From Pontibacter sp. E15-1 (GTDB taxonomy: Bacteria; Bacteroidota; Bacteroidia; Cytophagales; Hymenobacteraceae), in assembly GCF_022601975.1 (NCBI RefSeq), contig NZ_JAKVIR010000006.1, positions 124,001 through 188,000 of the forward strand: DNA of 64,000 bases, given 5' to 3'. The notes under the pieces are model-generated. The model had not been told where the DNA came from. It saw only the letters and a list, made by a program, of their open reading frames with translations, and searched no databases. This document shows, piece after piece, positions 34,354 through 44,165 of the stretch. Each line of letters opens with the position of its first letter. Position 1 is the stretch's first letter. Position numbers and translations under genes: made by a program.

Positions 34354-36672
34354 ATGAGTATCAGCATGAAAAGACGCATACAGCACGTTGCCATTGCCCT
34401 GCTGGGGAGTTTGATGTATACCTTCGCCGCCGCCCAAACCGTGTTGGTGGACAAGGTGACAGACCCTGTGGAGTGGGTGAACCCGTTGATAGGCACCGAC
34501 TCCAAGCACAGCCTCTCGAACGGCAACACCTACCCGGCCATTGCCCTGCCCTGGGGTATGAATTTCTGGATGCCGCAGACCGGCAAGATGGGCGACGGCT
34601 GGGGCTATATGTACAGCGCCGACAAAATCCGGGGATTTAAGCAGACCCACCAGCCCTCGCCCTGGATGAACGACTACGGCCAGTTCGCCATCATGCCCGT
34701 AACGGGTAAACGGAGGTTTGACCAAGAGAGCCGCGCCAGCTGGTTTTCGCACAAGTCCGAGACCGTGAAGCCCCACTACTACAGCGTATACTTGGCCGAC
34801 CATGACGTGACCACTGAGATCACGCCCACCACGCGCGCCGCCGTTTTTCGCTTCACGTTCCCGCAAACCGACAGCGCTTATGTGGTGTTGGATGCCTTCG
34901 ACAAAGGCTCCTATGTGAAGGTGATCCCTGATGAGAACAGAATCGTGGGGTATACCACCAAAAACAGCGGCGGAGTGCCCGACAACTTCAAAAACTACTT
35001 TATCATCCAGTTCGACAAACCTTTCAGCAGCGCGGCTACCTGGAGCGGCGACAAACTGGAACCCGGTAAACTGGAGTTGCAGGCCGACCATGCCGGGGCC
35101 GTCATCGGGTTCAAAACCACAAAAGGTGAGCAGGTGAGCGCGCGCGTCGCCTCGTCATTCATCAGCCCGGAGCAGGCGGAGCTGAACCTTCGGGAGGTAG
35201 GTATGGATGACTTTGAAGCCGTGAGGCAAAAGGCAAAGCAGGCCTGGAACGAGCAGCTCAGCCGCATCGACGTGGAGGGAGGCACCCCGGACCAGATGCA
35301 GACTTTTTACTCCAGCCTATACCGCAGCCTGCTCTTCCCCCGGAAATTCTATGAACTGGACGCAGCCGGAAAAGTGATGCACTACAGCCCTTACAACGGC
35401 AAAGTGCTGCCCGGCTACATGTATACCGACACGGGCTTCTGGGACACGTTCCGGGCGCTGTTCCCTTTCCTGAACCTGATGTACCCAACCGAGAATGCGC
35501 AGATACAGGAAGGACTGGCCAACACGTATAAAGAGGGCGGCTGGCTGCCGGAGTGGGCCAGCCCCGGTTACCGCAACGTGATGGTGGGCAACAACTCCGC
35601 CTCCGTGGTGGCCGACGCCTACCTGAAAGGCGGGCGGGGGTATGACATCAAGGCCCTGTACGAGGCGATGGTGAAAGGCGCCAACAACGAGGGCCCGCTC
35701 ACCGCGGTGGGCCGTGCCGGTGCCGCCTATTATGCCAAGCTGGGCTATGTGCCTTACGACGTGAAAATCAACGAGAACGCGGCCCGCACGCTGGAGTATG
35801 CCTACGATGACTTTGCCATTTACCAGCTGGCCAAGGCGCTCAAACGCCCGAAAAAGGAAATCAACCGCTACGCCAAACGTGCCCTCAACTACCGCCACCT
35901 CTACGATTCTTCCACGGGCCTGATGCGGGGCAAGAACCAGGACGGCACCTTCCAGAAACCGTTCAACCCCTTTAAGTGGGGCGATGCGTTTACCGAGGGC
36001 AATAGCTGGCACTATAGCTGGTCGGTGTTCCATGATGTGCAGGGCCTGATTGACCTGATGGGCGGCAAGGCGAACTTCACGGCCAAGCTGGACTCGGTGT
36101 TCACGCTGCCGCCGGTGTATGACGAGAGCTATTACGGCAGCGTGATCCATGAGATACGCGAGATGCAGATCGCCAACATGGGGCAGTATGCGCACGGCAA
36201 CCAGCCCATCCAGCATATGATTTACCTCTACAATTACGCTGGAGAACCCTGGAAGACGCAGCACTGGGTGCGCGAAACCATGAACCGCATGTATACCGCT
36301 GCCCCGGACGGCTACTGCGGCGACGAGGACAACGGCCAGACTTCCGCCTGGTATGTGTTCTCGGCCCTCGGGTTTTACCCCGTAACCCCCGCCACCGACC
36401 AGTATGTGCTGGGTGCGCCGCTGTTCAAAAAGGCAACGCTGCACCTGGAAAATGGCAAACAGGTAGTGATCCAGGCGCCGGAGAACAGCGCAGAGAACAG
36501 GTACATAAACGCAGCTCAGATGAATGGAAAAACATACGAGAAGAACTGGCTGAGCCACAGCGAGCTGATGAAGGGGGCAACCCTGGACTTCGAGATGGCA
36601 GCGGAGCCGAACCGGCAGCGCGGCACCCGGGCAGAGGCCTTCCCATACTCCCTCTCTAAGGAGCAGCGGTAG
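34354..36672 (+). CDS. GH92 alpha-mannosidase
   Basis: This 772-residue protein has a signal peptide (cleavage near AAAQ at about residue 29) and the signatures of glycoside hydrolase family 92: VNPLIGTDSKHSLSNGNTYP near 45, YPAIALPWGMNFWMPQTG, and DTFRALFPFLNLMYP near 365. The C-terminal DEDNGQTSAWYVFSALG near 658 is the block that holds the catalytic acid/base region. GH92 enzymes are calcium-dependent exo-acting alpha-mannosidases, often cutting alpha-1,2 links of N-glycans or yeast mannan. Secretion means it acts in the periplasm or outside. Linkage specificity cannot be told. Confidence 0.92.
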   Translation: MSISMKRRIQHVAIALLGSLMYTFAAAQTVLVDKVTDPVEWVNPLIGTDSKHSLSNGNTYPAIALPWGMNFWMPQTGKMGDGWGYMYSADKIRGFKQTHQPSPWMNDYGQFAIMPVTGKRRFDQESRASWFSHKSETVKPHYYSVYLADHDVTTEITPTTRAAVFRFTFPQTDSAYVVLDAFDKGSYVKVIPDENRIVGYTTKNSGGVPDNFKNYFIIQFDKPFSSAATWSGDKLEPGKLELQADHAGAVIGFKTTKGEQVSARVASSFISPEQAELNLREVGMDDFEAVRQKAKQAWNEQLSRIDVEGGTPDQMQTFYSSLYRSLLFPRKFYELDAAGKVMHYSPYNGKVLPGYMYTDTGFWDTFRALFPFLNLMYPTENAQIQEGLANTYKEGGWLPEWASPGYRNVMVGNNSASVVADAYLKGGRGYDIKALYEAMVKGANNEGPLTAVGRAGAAYYAKLGYVPYDVKINENAARTLEYAYDDFAIYQLAKALKRPKKEINRYAKRALNYRHLYDSSTGLMRGKNQDGTFQKPFNPFKWGDAFTEGNSWHYSWSVFHDVQGLIDLMGGKANFTAKLDSVFTLPPVYDESYYGSVIHEIREMQIANMGQYAHGNQPIQHMIYLYNYAGEPWKTQHWVRETMNRMYTAAPDGYCGDEDNGQTSAWYVFSALGFYPVTPATDQYVLGAPLFKKATLHLENGKQVVIQAPENSAENRYINAAQMNGKTYEKNWLSHSELMKGATLDFEMAAEPNRQRGTRAEAFPYSLSKEQR

Positions 36673-36720
36673 CAGAACTTACAAGAACAGACGATGTATA
36701 TACTTTCAAAAAAACGATAT

Positions 36721-38592
36721 ATGACTAAACGCAGAATAACACCTATCCGCAGCGTGTTGCTGGCGGGTATGGCCCTGCTGTGCAGTTCGGGGGCAGCCTG
36801 GGCACAGCAAGGGGCGAACCAGCCCGAGGAGATATCCCTGAGCAGTCTGTCGGCTTTCCGGAACCCGGGCAAGAGCTGGCACCTGGCCAGCGACGTGACG
36901 GCGAAACTCGACAAGGAGAACGAGCTGGACACCAAAGACGGCACCGGCGTGCTGGTGAATGAGCCCAGCCGCAGGAACAAGGGCGCTGACCTGCTCACCA
37001 ACCTCGAGCATGGCGACATCGACCTTGAGCTGGACTACATGATGGCGAAGGGGGCCAACTCGGGGATATACCTGCAAGGCCGGTATGAACTTCAGCTGGA
37101 AGACAGCTGGGGCCTGAAAAAACCGACTTCGGCCAACAACGGGGCCGTGTATGAGCGCTGGGACGAAAGCCGCCCGAACGGGCAGAAGGGGTATGAGGGG
37201 TATGCGCCCCGCCAGAACGTGAGCAAAGCGCCCGGCCTGTGGCAGCACCTGAAAGTCTCCTTCCAGGCCCCCCGCTTCGATACAAGCGGCAAGAAGGTGG
37301 AGAATGCCAGGATCTTGCGCGCCGAGCTGAACGGCGTGACCATACATGAGAACGTGGAGCTCTTTGGCCCGACACGCGGCGCGATGGGAGGCAACGAGGT
37401 GGCCATTGGGCCGCTGCGCCTGCAGGGCGACCACGGCGCTGTCGCTTTCCGGAACATCAAAATCATGAACTATGGCAAGCCGCGCCCGGAACTGGTGAAC
37501 CTGCAGTATAAAGTGTACAAAGGCAAGTTCGAGGCGGAGCCCAACTACGACAGCCTGCCGCCGGAGGCCGAAGGAACCTCGGTGGTGTTGACCTCCGACA
37601 TCAGCCCTTTTCCAAGCGATTTCCTGATCCGCTATACCGGCACCCTGAAAGTGGCTGAGCCCGGAGAATACACCTTTAACCTGAACGCAGGCGGCGGCGG
37701 GGGTATGATGCGGCTCAACGGCAAAGAGGTGATACCGGTTGGCGGCAGAAACCAGAGCGGCACCGTGACCCTGCCCGCAGGCGACATGCCGTTTGAGTTG
37801 ATTTATGTGAAGCCGGTGGAGTGGGGCAGACCCGCGCTGGGCCTGGCCGTGGTGGGCCCCGGCATCCGGGAGTACCTGATCGGCGACCCGGTTGCCGGTG
37901 GCAACAACGCAGCGGGCCCCATCCTGGTGGCCGCCCCCGTGAACACGATCCTGCGCAGCTTCATGGACCTGCCGGTGAAAGGCAAAGACGGCAAGTCCGG
38001 TGTCCGGGTGGTGCATGCCGTGAACGTGGGCAGCGCCGACCAGGTGCACTATACCTACGACATGGACAAAGGCAACATGGTGCAGGTATGGCGGGGCGAT
38101 TTCCTGGATGCCACCCCGATGTGGTATAGCCGTGGCGACGGCTCCTCGCGCCCGGTCGGCACGGTGCAGCACTTCGGGCAGCCGGCCCTGGCGCTGGCAA
38201 AGCTTGCCTCGCCGCAGGCCGCCTGGGCAGCAGACACCGCCGGCACCGGCTTCCGGACCGAGGGGTATGAGGTAGACAAAACAGACCAGCCAACTTTCAT
38301 CTACCAACTTTACGGCACCACCGTGCGGGATGCCATTCGGGTGCTGGAAGGGGGCAAGGGGCTTCGCCGTGAGCTGACCGTGCAAAACCCGACCGATAAC
38401 CTGTACGCCCGCCTGGCGGAAGGCAGCTCTATCGAGGCGGTTTCCAAAGACATGTACCTGGTGGACGGCAAGGCCTACTACATCCGGGTGGACGAGACCG
38501 GTGGCGCGAAACCGGTGGTGCGCGACGCCAACGGGCAGAAAGAACTGCTGGTGCCGGTGAGCGGCAAGCTAAGCTATTCCATCATTTTTTAA
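36721..38592 (+). CDS. Secreted DUF1080 (3-keto-glycoside hydrolase-like) protein with PA14-like domain
   Basis: From the ATG at 36721 (MTKRRITPIRSVLLAGMALL) the product is 623 residues with a signal peptide ending at AWAQ. An ATG at 36694 would add 9 residues. About residues 30-260 are a DUF1080 domain: DIDLELDYMMAKGANSGIYL, YELQLEDSWG, then GPLRLQGDHGAVAFRNIKIM. Residues about 275-390 look like a PA14 sugar-binding domain (RYTGTLKVAEPGEYTFNLNA). The last 230 residues I cannot name. DUF1080 proteins include enzymes that cleave glycosides already oxidised at C3. It follows GH92 by 48 bp and precedes the cytochrome-propeller gene by 19 bp, clearly one operon. Confidence 0.82.
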   Translation: MTKRRITPIRSVLLAGMALLCSSGAAWAQQGANQPEEISLSSLSAFRNPGKSWHLASDVTAKLDKENELDTKDGTGVLVNEPSRRNKGADLLTNLEHGDIDLELDYMMAKGANSGIYLQGRYELQLEDSWGLKKPTSANNGAVYERWDESRPNGQKGYEGYAPRQNVSKAPGLWQHLKVSFQAPRFDTSGKKVENARILRAELNGVTIHENVELFGPTRGAMGGNEVAIGPLRLQGDHGAVAFRNIKIMNYGKPRPELVNLQYKVYKGKFEAEPNYDSLPPEAEGTSVVLTSDISPFPSDFLIRYTGTLKVAEPGEYTFNLNAGGGGGMMRLNGKEVIPVGGRNQSGTVTLPAGDMPFELIYVKPVEWGRPALGLAVVGPGIREYLIGDPVAGGNNAAGPILVAAPVNTILRSFMDLPVKGKDGKSGVRVVHAVNVGSADQVHYTYDMDKGNMVQVWRGDFLDATPMWYSRGDGSSRPVGTVQHFGQPALALAKLASPQAAWAADTAGTGFRTEGYEVDKTDQPTFIYQLYGTTVRDAIRVLEGGKGLRRELTVQNPTDNLYARLAEGSSIEAVSKDMYLVDGKAYYIRVDETGGAKPVVRDANGQKELLVPVSGKLSYSIIF

Positions 38593-38611
38593 CCTCACAC
38601 GATTCAAACGC

Positions 38612-40627
38612 ATGAAACATACAGATCGAAAATCATTCCGACAGGCCACCCTGAGCTTCCTGCTTACTGCGGCCAGCATCACGGGCATCTGTGCCGCGGC
38701 TGTGGCGCAGGAGTCGCCCATGGAAGAGGATTTCTTCCGGATTGCCGGTGTCCGATCGCCTGAAGGGGCCTTGCTCGAAGTGGGCGGCCTCACGGTGCTT
38801 CCGTCCGGCGACCTGGGCATCTCCACGCGCCGCGGCGACGTGTACATCGTGGAGAACCCCACCACCCAGCGGCCCTACTTTCGGAAGTACGCCTCCGGCC
38901 TCCACGAGATCCTGGGGCTGGCTTACAAAGACGGCTCCCTGTACGCTGCCCAGCGCGGCGAACTGACCAAACTGATCGACGTGGACGGCGACGGCCGCGC
39001 AGACAAGTATAAAACCATTTATTCCTGGCCAATTTCCGGGCACTACCACGAGTATAGCTTCGGCCCCAAAATAGCGCCGGACGGCGACTTCTTCGTGACG
39101 GGCAACGTGGCCTTTGGCGACGAGGAGTGGTGGCGCGGCGAAAGCCGGGTGCCGTGGCGCGGCTGGACGATGAAGATCAGCGAAGACGGCAAGATGGAGC
39201 CCTGGGCCACCGGTATGCGTTCTCCGGCAGGTCCGGGCATCATCGACGGCGAGCTTTTTTATACCGATAACCAGGGCGAGTGGATGGGCTCCGGCGGCCT
39301 GTGGCACGTGCCGAAAGGTGCCTTTACCGGCCACCCGGCTGGCCTGCGCTGGACCAGCATGCCCAACTCACCCGTGAAGATGACAGAGGAGCAGATGTAC
39401 GCCAAACTCGACCCGCGCAAAGTGCGCGATGCAAACGGCCGCTACATCAAACCAGAGAATGTGGTGGACGAAGACTACGTGGCCATGTATGAGATGAAGG
39501 AGGCGTTCCCGGAGTTGCGCACGCCGGCGGTATGGTTGCCGCACGGCATCCTGGGCATCTCCAACTCAGAGCCCATCAAGATACCGGAGGAGAACTTCGG
39601 ACCGTTTGGCGGGCAGGTGCTCGTTGGCGACCAGGGGATGAGCCTGATCTCCCGCGTGTTTCTGGAGAAAGTGAACGGCGAGTACCAGGGCGCGGCCTTC
39701 CTGTTCCGGACCGGTTTTCAGTCGGGGGTGCTGCGCATGGCCTGGGCCAAAGACGGCTCGCTGTTCGTGGGGGAGACCAACCGCGGCTGGGGCTCAGCCG
39801 GCGAGGCCAACCAGGGCCTGCAGCGCCTGGTATGGAACAACAAGGTGCCGTTTGAGATGCGCGCCGTGCGGGCCATGCCCGACGGTTTCGAGATCGAGTT
39901 TACCAAGCCCGTGGACAGGAAATCGGCCGAGGACATCGCCTCTTACAGTGTGTCGAGCTTTATCTACAAATACCACCCGGTATACGGCAGTCCGCCTGTG
40001 AACACTGAGGAGAATCCGGTGAAGGGCGTGAAGGTGTCGGACGATGGCATGAAGGCCCGCATTGTGGTGGATAACCTGCGCCGCTACTACATCCACAACA
40101 TCACGCTGGGCGGCGTGCGGGCAAAAGATAATTCGTACACGCTGGTGCACCCAACGGCCTATTACACGCTCAACAACATCCCGGAAGGGCAGAAACTGTC
40201 GGTGAGCGAGCTGAGTACCAGGAACGCTGCCGCTGCACCGAAGACAAAGACCGCCGCGGCTCCCAAAAAAGCAACGGCAAACGCGCCTGCTGCGGCAAAG
40301 CCGGCAGTCAAAAAAGCGCCGGTTAAGGCAGCAGCCAGCCAAAGCGCGCCCGCTTACGAGGAGGTGAAGGGCCTGCTGGCCAAGTATACCTGCCTGGCCT
40401 GCCACAACACCGACAAAAGGCAGGTCGGCCCGGCTTACGTGGACGTGGCCAAGCGGGGGTATACCCCCGAAAAGATCGTGCAGCTGATCCATAACCCGGA
40501 GCCGAAGAACTGGCCGGACTACGCCACCGAGATGCCGCCGATGCCGCAGGTTCCGAAAGAGGACGCCCTCAAGATCGCGAAGTGGATCAACTCGCTGGCA
40601 CCAAACGGCAAGGCTTCATCCAAATAG
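38612..40627 (+). CDS. Beta-propeller (sorbosone dehydrogenase-like) protein fused to cytochrome c
   Basis: A 671-residue secreted protein. After the signal peptide, residues 40-420 form repeated beta blades like soluble sugar dehydrogenase/L-sorbosone dehydrogenase propellers: GVRSPEGALLEVGGLTVLPS, LAYKDGSLYAAQRGELTKL and GGQVLVGDQGM. An Ala-Lys-Pro-rich linker at about 535-575 joins it to a c-type cytochrome with CLACH at 594-598 and candidate Met ligands at 641 or 644. The fusion looks made to pass electrons from substrate oxidation to a periplasmic acceptor. The cofactor of the propeller, if any, is unknown. It is 19 bp after the DUF1080-PA14 gene. Confidence 0.8.
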   Translation: MKHTDRKSFRQATLSFLLTAASITGICAAAVAQESPMEEDFFRIAGVRSPEGALLEVGGLTVLPSGDLGISTRRGDVYIVENPTTQRPYFRKYASGLHEILGLAYKDGSLYAAQRGELTKLIDVDGDGRADKYKTIYSWPISGHYHEYSFGPKIAPDGDFFVTGNVAFGDEEWWRGESRVPWRGWTMKISEDGKMEPWATGMRSPAGPGIIDGELFYTDNQGEWMGSGGLWHVPKGAFTGHPAGLRWTSMPNSPVKMTEEQMYAKLDPRKVRDANGRYIKPENVVDEDYVAMYEMKEAFPELRTPAVWLPHGILGISNSEPIKIPEENFGPFGGQVLVGDQGMSLISRVFLEKVNGEYQGAAFLFRTGFQSGVLRMAWAKDGSLFVGETNRGWGSAGEANQGLQRLVWNNKVPFEMRAVRAMPDGFEIEFTKPVDRKSAEDIASYSVSSFIYKYHPVYGSPPVNTEENPVKGVKVSDDGMKARIVVDNLRRYYIHNITLGGVRAKDNSYTLVHPTAYYTLNNIPEGQKLSVSELSTRNAAAAPKTKTAAAPKKATANAPAAAKPAVKKAPVKAAASQSAPAYEEVKGLLAKYTCLACHNTDKRQVGPAYVDVAKRGYTPEKIVQLIHNPEPKNWPDYATEMPPMPQVPKEDALKIAKWINSLAPNGKASSK

Positions 40628-40660
40628 CGGCTGGCCATTCAGCGGCAATTGATTTTTCAT

Positions 40661-40694
40661 CTCCCATACCCTGCTTTCCTGCCGGGTATGGGAG
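40661..40694 (+). terminator. Hairpin after the propeller-cytochrome gene
   Basis: CTCCCATACCC (40661-40671) pairs exactly with GGGTATGGGAG (40684-40694). It separates the ROK-GH92 operon from the GH43-like gene. There is no strong T-run. Confidence 0.55.
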
Positions 40695-40733
40695 GTATGT
40701 ATCGGGAGTAGCCATTTTTCAAACAAACTGCCC

Positions 40734-41831
40734 ATGAAAAGTGAACACAAACTGCTGGCACGAACGGGCATTGGCAGTCTATACCTCAAATCCCGGCCAT
40801 TTCACGCGTTCGGTAGCCAAAAGCTGCTACCCGTTTGTCTCGGGCTTTTCATTGGGTTGCAGGCATGCACTACGAACAAAACGCCGGGGCAAGCGACTGC
40901 GCCTCAAAAGCCGCAACGCCACGAAATATCCGGCAACCCCGTCTTCCCTGGTTGGTATGCCGATCCGGAAGGGGTGATCTTTGGGGAGACCTACTGGGTA
41001 TACCCCACCTATTCAGCACCCTATGCTGAGCAGGTGTTTATGGACGCCTTCTCTTCCCCCGATCTGGTTCACTGGACGAAGCATAGCCGCATCATAGACA
41101 CTACCCGCGTTGCATGGGCCAAAAAAGCGATGTGGGCACCCGCGATTATGGAAAAGGACGGGAAATACTACCTGTTCTTTGGGGCAAACGATATCCAGAG
41201 CGACAGCGAGCGCGGAGGCATCGGCGTGGCTGTGGCAGACAGTCCGGCCGGGCCGTTCGAGGATCATCTGGGCAAGCCGCTTGTCAGCGCGTTTCACAAC
41301 GGGGCGCAGCCCATCGATCAGTTTGTGTTTCAGGATGCGGATGGGCAGTATTACCTGATCTATGGCGGATGGGGGCACTGCAACATCGCCCGACTCAATC
41401 AGGATTTTACAGGCTTTATACCCTTCGCAGACGGCACCACCTTCAGGGAAGTGACGCCGGAGGGGTATGTGGAAGGCCCTTTTATGTTCAAGAAGGGAGA
41501 AAAGTATTATTTCATGTGGTCGGAGGGCGGCTGGACGGGCCCGAATTACAGCGTCGCATATGCCATCAGCGACTCCCCGCTCGGGCCTTTCAAGCGCGTG
41601 GGCACCATCCTGCGGCAGGACCCCGAGGTGGCTACCGGCGCGGGCCACCATTCGGTTATACACAATGCCGCCCAGGACCAATGGTATATCGTCTATCACC
41701 GAAGACCCCTGCAGGAAACAGACCCGAACCACAGAGTCACCTGCATCGATCGCATGACCTTTGATGCGCAAGGGTATATAAACCCGGTTAAAATCACCAG
41801 AGAAGGGGTGGCCGGACTTCGCATAAAATAA
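40734..41831 (+). CDS. GH43-like five-bladed propeller glycosidase (lipoprotein)
   Basis: The product of 365 residues has a late lipoprotein-type signal (LPVCLGLFIGLQAC, Cys45). It then shows the family 43 pattern: Asp77 in FPGWYADPEG as base, Asp195 in QPIDQFVFQDADGQ as the pKa-tuning residue, and Glu247 in VEGPFMFKKG as acid, with the repeats WAPAIMEKDGKYYLFF and YYLIYGGWG. These enzymes cleave arabinosides, xylosides or related sugars. In this cluster it may remove side chains from a mannose-containing glycan. The start could also be a few codons later, and the substrate is uncertain. Confidence 0.8.
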   Translation: MKSEHKLLARTGIGSLYLKSRPFHAFGSQKLLPVCLGLFIGLQACTTNKTPGQATAPQKPQRHEISGNPVFPGWYADPEGVIFGETYWVYPTYSAPYAEQVFMDAFSSPDLVHWTKHSRIIDTTRVAWAKKAMWAPAIMEKDGKYYLFFGANDIQSDSERGGIGVAVADSPAGPFEDHLGKPLVSAFHNGAQPIDQFVFQDADGQYYLIYGGWGHCNIARLNQDFTGFIPFADGTTFREVTPEGYVEGPFMFKKGEKYYFMWSEGGWTGPNYSVAYAISDSPLGPFKRVGTILRQDPEVATGAGHHSVIHNAAQDQWYIVYHRRPLQETDPNHRVTCIDRMTFDAQGYINPVKITREGVAGLRIK

Positions 41832-41865
41832 GGTGTACTCGGTAATATCGCGGTGGTATCAAGAT

Positions 41866-42103
41866 TTGAAACTCCTTCTTTTCATAGTTTGCTTTGCGCT
41901 CCACGCCAGGGGTAGGGGCCCTTCTTAAGCTGGGGCGCGTTTTCCCGCTCGGCACTGTGTACATTTCCTGCTTAACGGCTGCCACTGACGTGGCACCGGA
42001 AATCTACAAATAGAGGGCCCCTACCCCCGGTACCTCCCGGAAAAACTGGGAATCATTTTGCCCTGATCTAGCTAAACCATACTTCCCCAAAGCAGAAAAA
42101 CTT
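41866..42103 (-). repeat. Repeat element, left copy (about 240 bp), inverted relative to 62853-63070
   Basis: Read on the minus strand it matches the element at 62853-63070 nearly base for base, except for about 22 bp (around 41908-41930) missing in the right copy. It has an internal inverted pair, GGGGTAGGGGCCC at 41909-41921 and GGGCCCCTACCCCC at 42015-42028. Both copies share a short open frame reading QEMYTVPSGKTRPS, probably without coding meaning. It lies in a gene-free gap of 444 bp between the GH43-like and GH125 genes; nothing else was seen in that gap. Confidence 0.85.
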
Positions 42104-42275
42104 ATTCAAAAGCAGGTGAACGTAGAGCTATTCCCTAGGTCACGTTAAAATAAGGCGCTTTTGCCCTTCCCCTGCCTGCGCTTATACTAAAGCAGGCAAT
42201 TGTTCTTTGAGGTTTTGATGATAAAAGCGGATGCAAGCAGCCGGTACTCGGGCTGCCGACACCCGCTTTCCAGGG

Positions 42276-43688
42276 CTATGCCAAAAGCGATGGCTGTTGC
42301 TCATACGTCTTCCAGAGCAGCTCCCCAAACAATGTGTTCGCCCAGGCAAACCAGGCGCGGGTGAACTTCGTCGGGTCGTCTTTGTGGAAAGACTCGTGCA
42401 TGAAGCCAGTGCCCCCGTGGGTTTTCTTTAGCATGTCGATGCAGCTCCGGATCTCCTGTTTGTCTGTGCTCGTAAGGGCCTGCATCGTGATGCTCATGGG
42501 CCAGATCATGTCCAGGCCCACGTGCGGCCCGCCAATGCCTGCCGCAGCCTTGCCTTTAAAGAAGAATGGGTTGTTCTCGGACAATAGCATTTTCCGGGTG
42601 TTGAGGTAAATCGGGTCCGTGGCTTCCATGGCGCCCAGGTATGGCAACGAGAGCAGACTAGGCACGTTGGCGTCGTCCATCAGGTTATAGCTGCCAAAGC
42701 CGTTTACCTCGTAGGCATACACTTTCCCAAACTGCGGGTGATCCACGACGGCATGTTCCTGCAGGGCTTTCTCCACCTCGTTGGCCAGCGCCGTGAGCTC
42801 GCCGGCTGTTTGCGCGTCTTTGGCGATGGCCTGCATCATGGTGGCGGCCTGCCGGAGGCTCACCACGGCAAAAAAGTTAGACGGGAGCAGAAAAGGGTAG
42901 ATCGTGGCGTCGTCGCTGGGCCGGAACATCGAGCAGATCAGCCCGACAGGTTTTACCGGGTAGCCATACCCACTCATCGGCACACCGTCCGTAGCCCAGG
43001 CCGTCTCCCGCTGAAACTTGTAGGGGCCCAGCCCGTCTTTGCGCTGCTGCTCCCGAAAAGTCTTCAGCGTGGCCTGTATCGCCTGCTGCCATTTCGCGTC
43101 GAAAGGCTGGGTGTCGCCGGTGATGCTCCAGTAGGCGTGCGCCAACCGGATCGGGTAGCACAGCGAGTCTATTTCCCACTTGCGCTCATGGATGCCCGGT
43201 TTCATGTCGGTCAGGTCCGAGCTCCATTCGCCCACCTTCGTGTCGTCGTTGTAAAAAGCGTTGGCGTAGGGGTCGCGCAGGATGCTATACGTCTGGCGGT
43301 TAATCACGCCAGCGATGAGCTGCCGCAGCGGGGCGTCTTTTTTGATGAACTTCAGGTAGGGCCATACCTGCGCCGAGCTGTCGCGCAGCCACATGGCGTC
43401 AATGTCGCCCGTGATCACATAAGTGTCCGGCCTGCCGTCTTTGAGCTGGTAGGTAACCGTCGTGTCGAGGGTGTTGGGGAAACTGTTTTCAAAGAGCCAG
43501 GCCAGTTCTCTGTCCTTCACATTTTTGCGGAACTCCGTGATGGCCTTCTCCACAGACTTGCTCTGAAAGTTGCGTTGGGCAACGGGTGTGCGCACAGTAG
43601 CGAAATCTGCCGCTACCGCTGTAAGCGGGTTAAGGTACACGCCAGCGCCCAACAGGGCCGTGTTTTGTAAGAAAGTTCTCCTTTTCAT
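42276..43688 (-). CDS. GH125 exo-alpha-1,6-mannosidase
   Basis: This 470-residue protein begins MKRRTFLQNTALLGAGVYL, a twin-arginine-like signal with a hydrophobic core, so it is exported. The rest matches glycoside hydrolase family 125: DTYVITGDIDAMWLRDSSAQ near residue 90, DGVPMSGYGYPVKPVGL near 245, SDDATIYPFLLPSNFFAV near 270, and GGPHVGLDMIWPMS near 395. GH125 enzymes release single mannose units from alpha-1,6-linked mannosides and often sit in the same clusters as GH92. It is read opposite to the rest, divergent from the first susC across a 776-bp gap. Confidence 0.92.
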   Translation of the reverse strand: MKRRTFLQNTALLGAGVYLNPLTAVAADFATVRTPVAQRNFQSKSVEKAITEFRKNVKDRELAWLFENSFPNTLDTTVTYQLKDGRPDTYVITGDIDAMWLRDSSAQVWPYLKFIKKDAPLRQLIAGVINRQTYSILRDPYANAFYNDDTKVGEWSSDLTDMKPGIHERKWEIDSLCYPIRLAHAYWSITGDTQPFDAKWQQAIQATLKTFREQQRKDGLGPYKFQRETAWATDGVPMSGYGYPVKPVGLICSMFRPSDDATIYPFLLPSNFFAVVSLRQAATMMQAIAKDAQTAGELTALANEVEKALQEHAVVDHPQFGKVYAYEVNGFGSYNLMDDANVPSLLSLPYLGAMEATDPIYLNTRKMLLSENNPFFFKGKAAAGIGGPHVGLDMIWPMSITMQALTSTDKQEIRSCIDMLKKTHGGTGFMHESFHKDDPTKFTRAWFAWANTLFGELLWKTYEQQPSLLA

Positions 43689-44165
43689 GTGTATTTTGTA
43701 TTTGTTAGGGGTATGGTGGATTTTGATTGACAGGTGCGGGGGCTATGTCCTGAAGATAAGAAAGCTCTGGCAAAAGCAGGGTAGTGCTTCGCCAAATTAG
43801 AAATTAGGAATTAGAAATGAGGCATAAAAGCCGTTTCTATTGCTATAAAAACAAACGCTAATTCTGGTAATTACATTGGTCGAGTAATAGGCGCAGTAGT
43901 TTTTTCTCATGTCCACGCGGTGCGTGAGCTGATCCAACACACCCGGGCGAAAGACATGCCTTCTGGTCGACCTGTAATAACGCAGTCTGGCAGGCACTCC
44001 TTTAGAAGTTTAGCGCTTCGGCGGTCATTTTTTCTGTCCAGCCCGCTACTACAATTTGCCTCTAAAAAGCCTCCTGCGGCGGTTTTTACGGGGTATTGAG
44101 ACTAGGATGATTGACTGCTTACTTTTTAAGGTTAAAAATAACATTTAAAACTTTGACTTCTTGAG

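Noticed and set aside
36706..38385. 559-codon open frame opposite the DUF1080-PA14 gene
   Set aside because: Shadow frame with no signal, domain or start context.
41794..41985. Short frame with QEMYTVPSGKTRPS, also present near 63000
   Set aside because: It lies inside a repeat, and the two copies end differently. The shared residues follow from DNA identity and not from evident coding.
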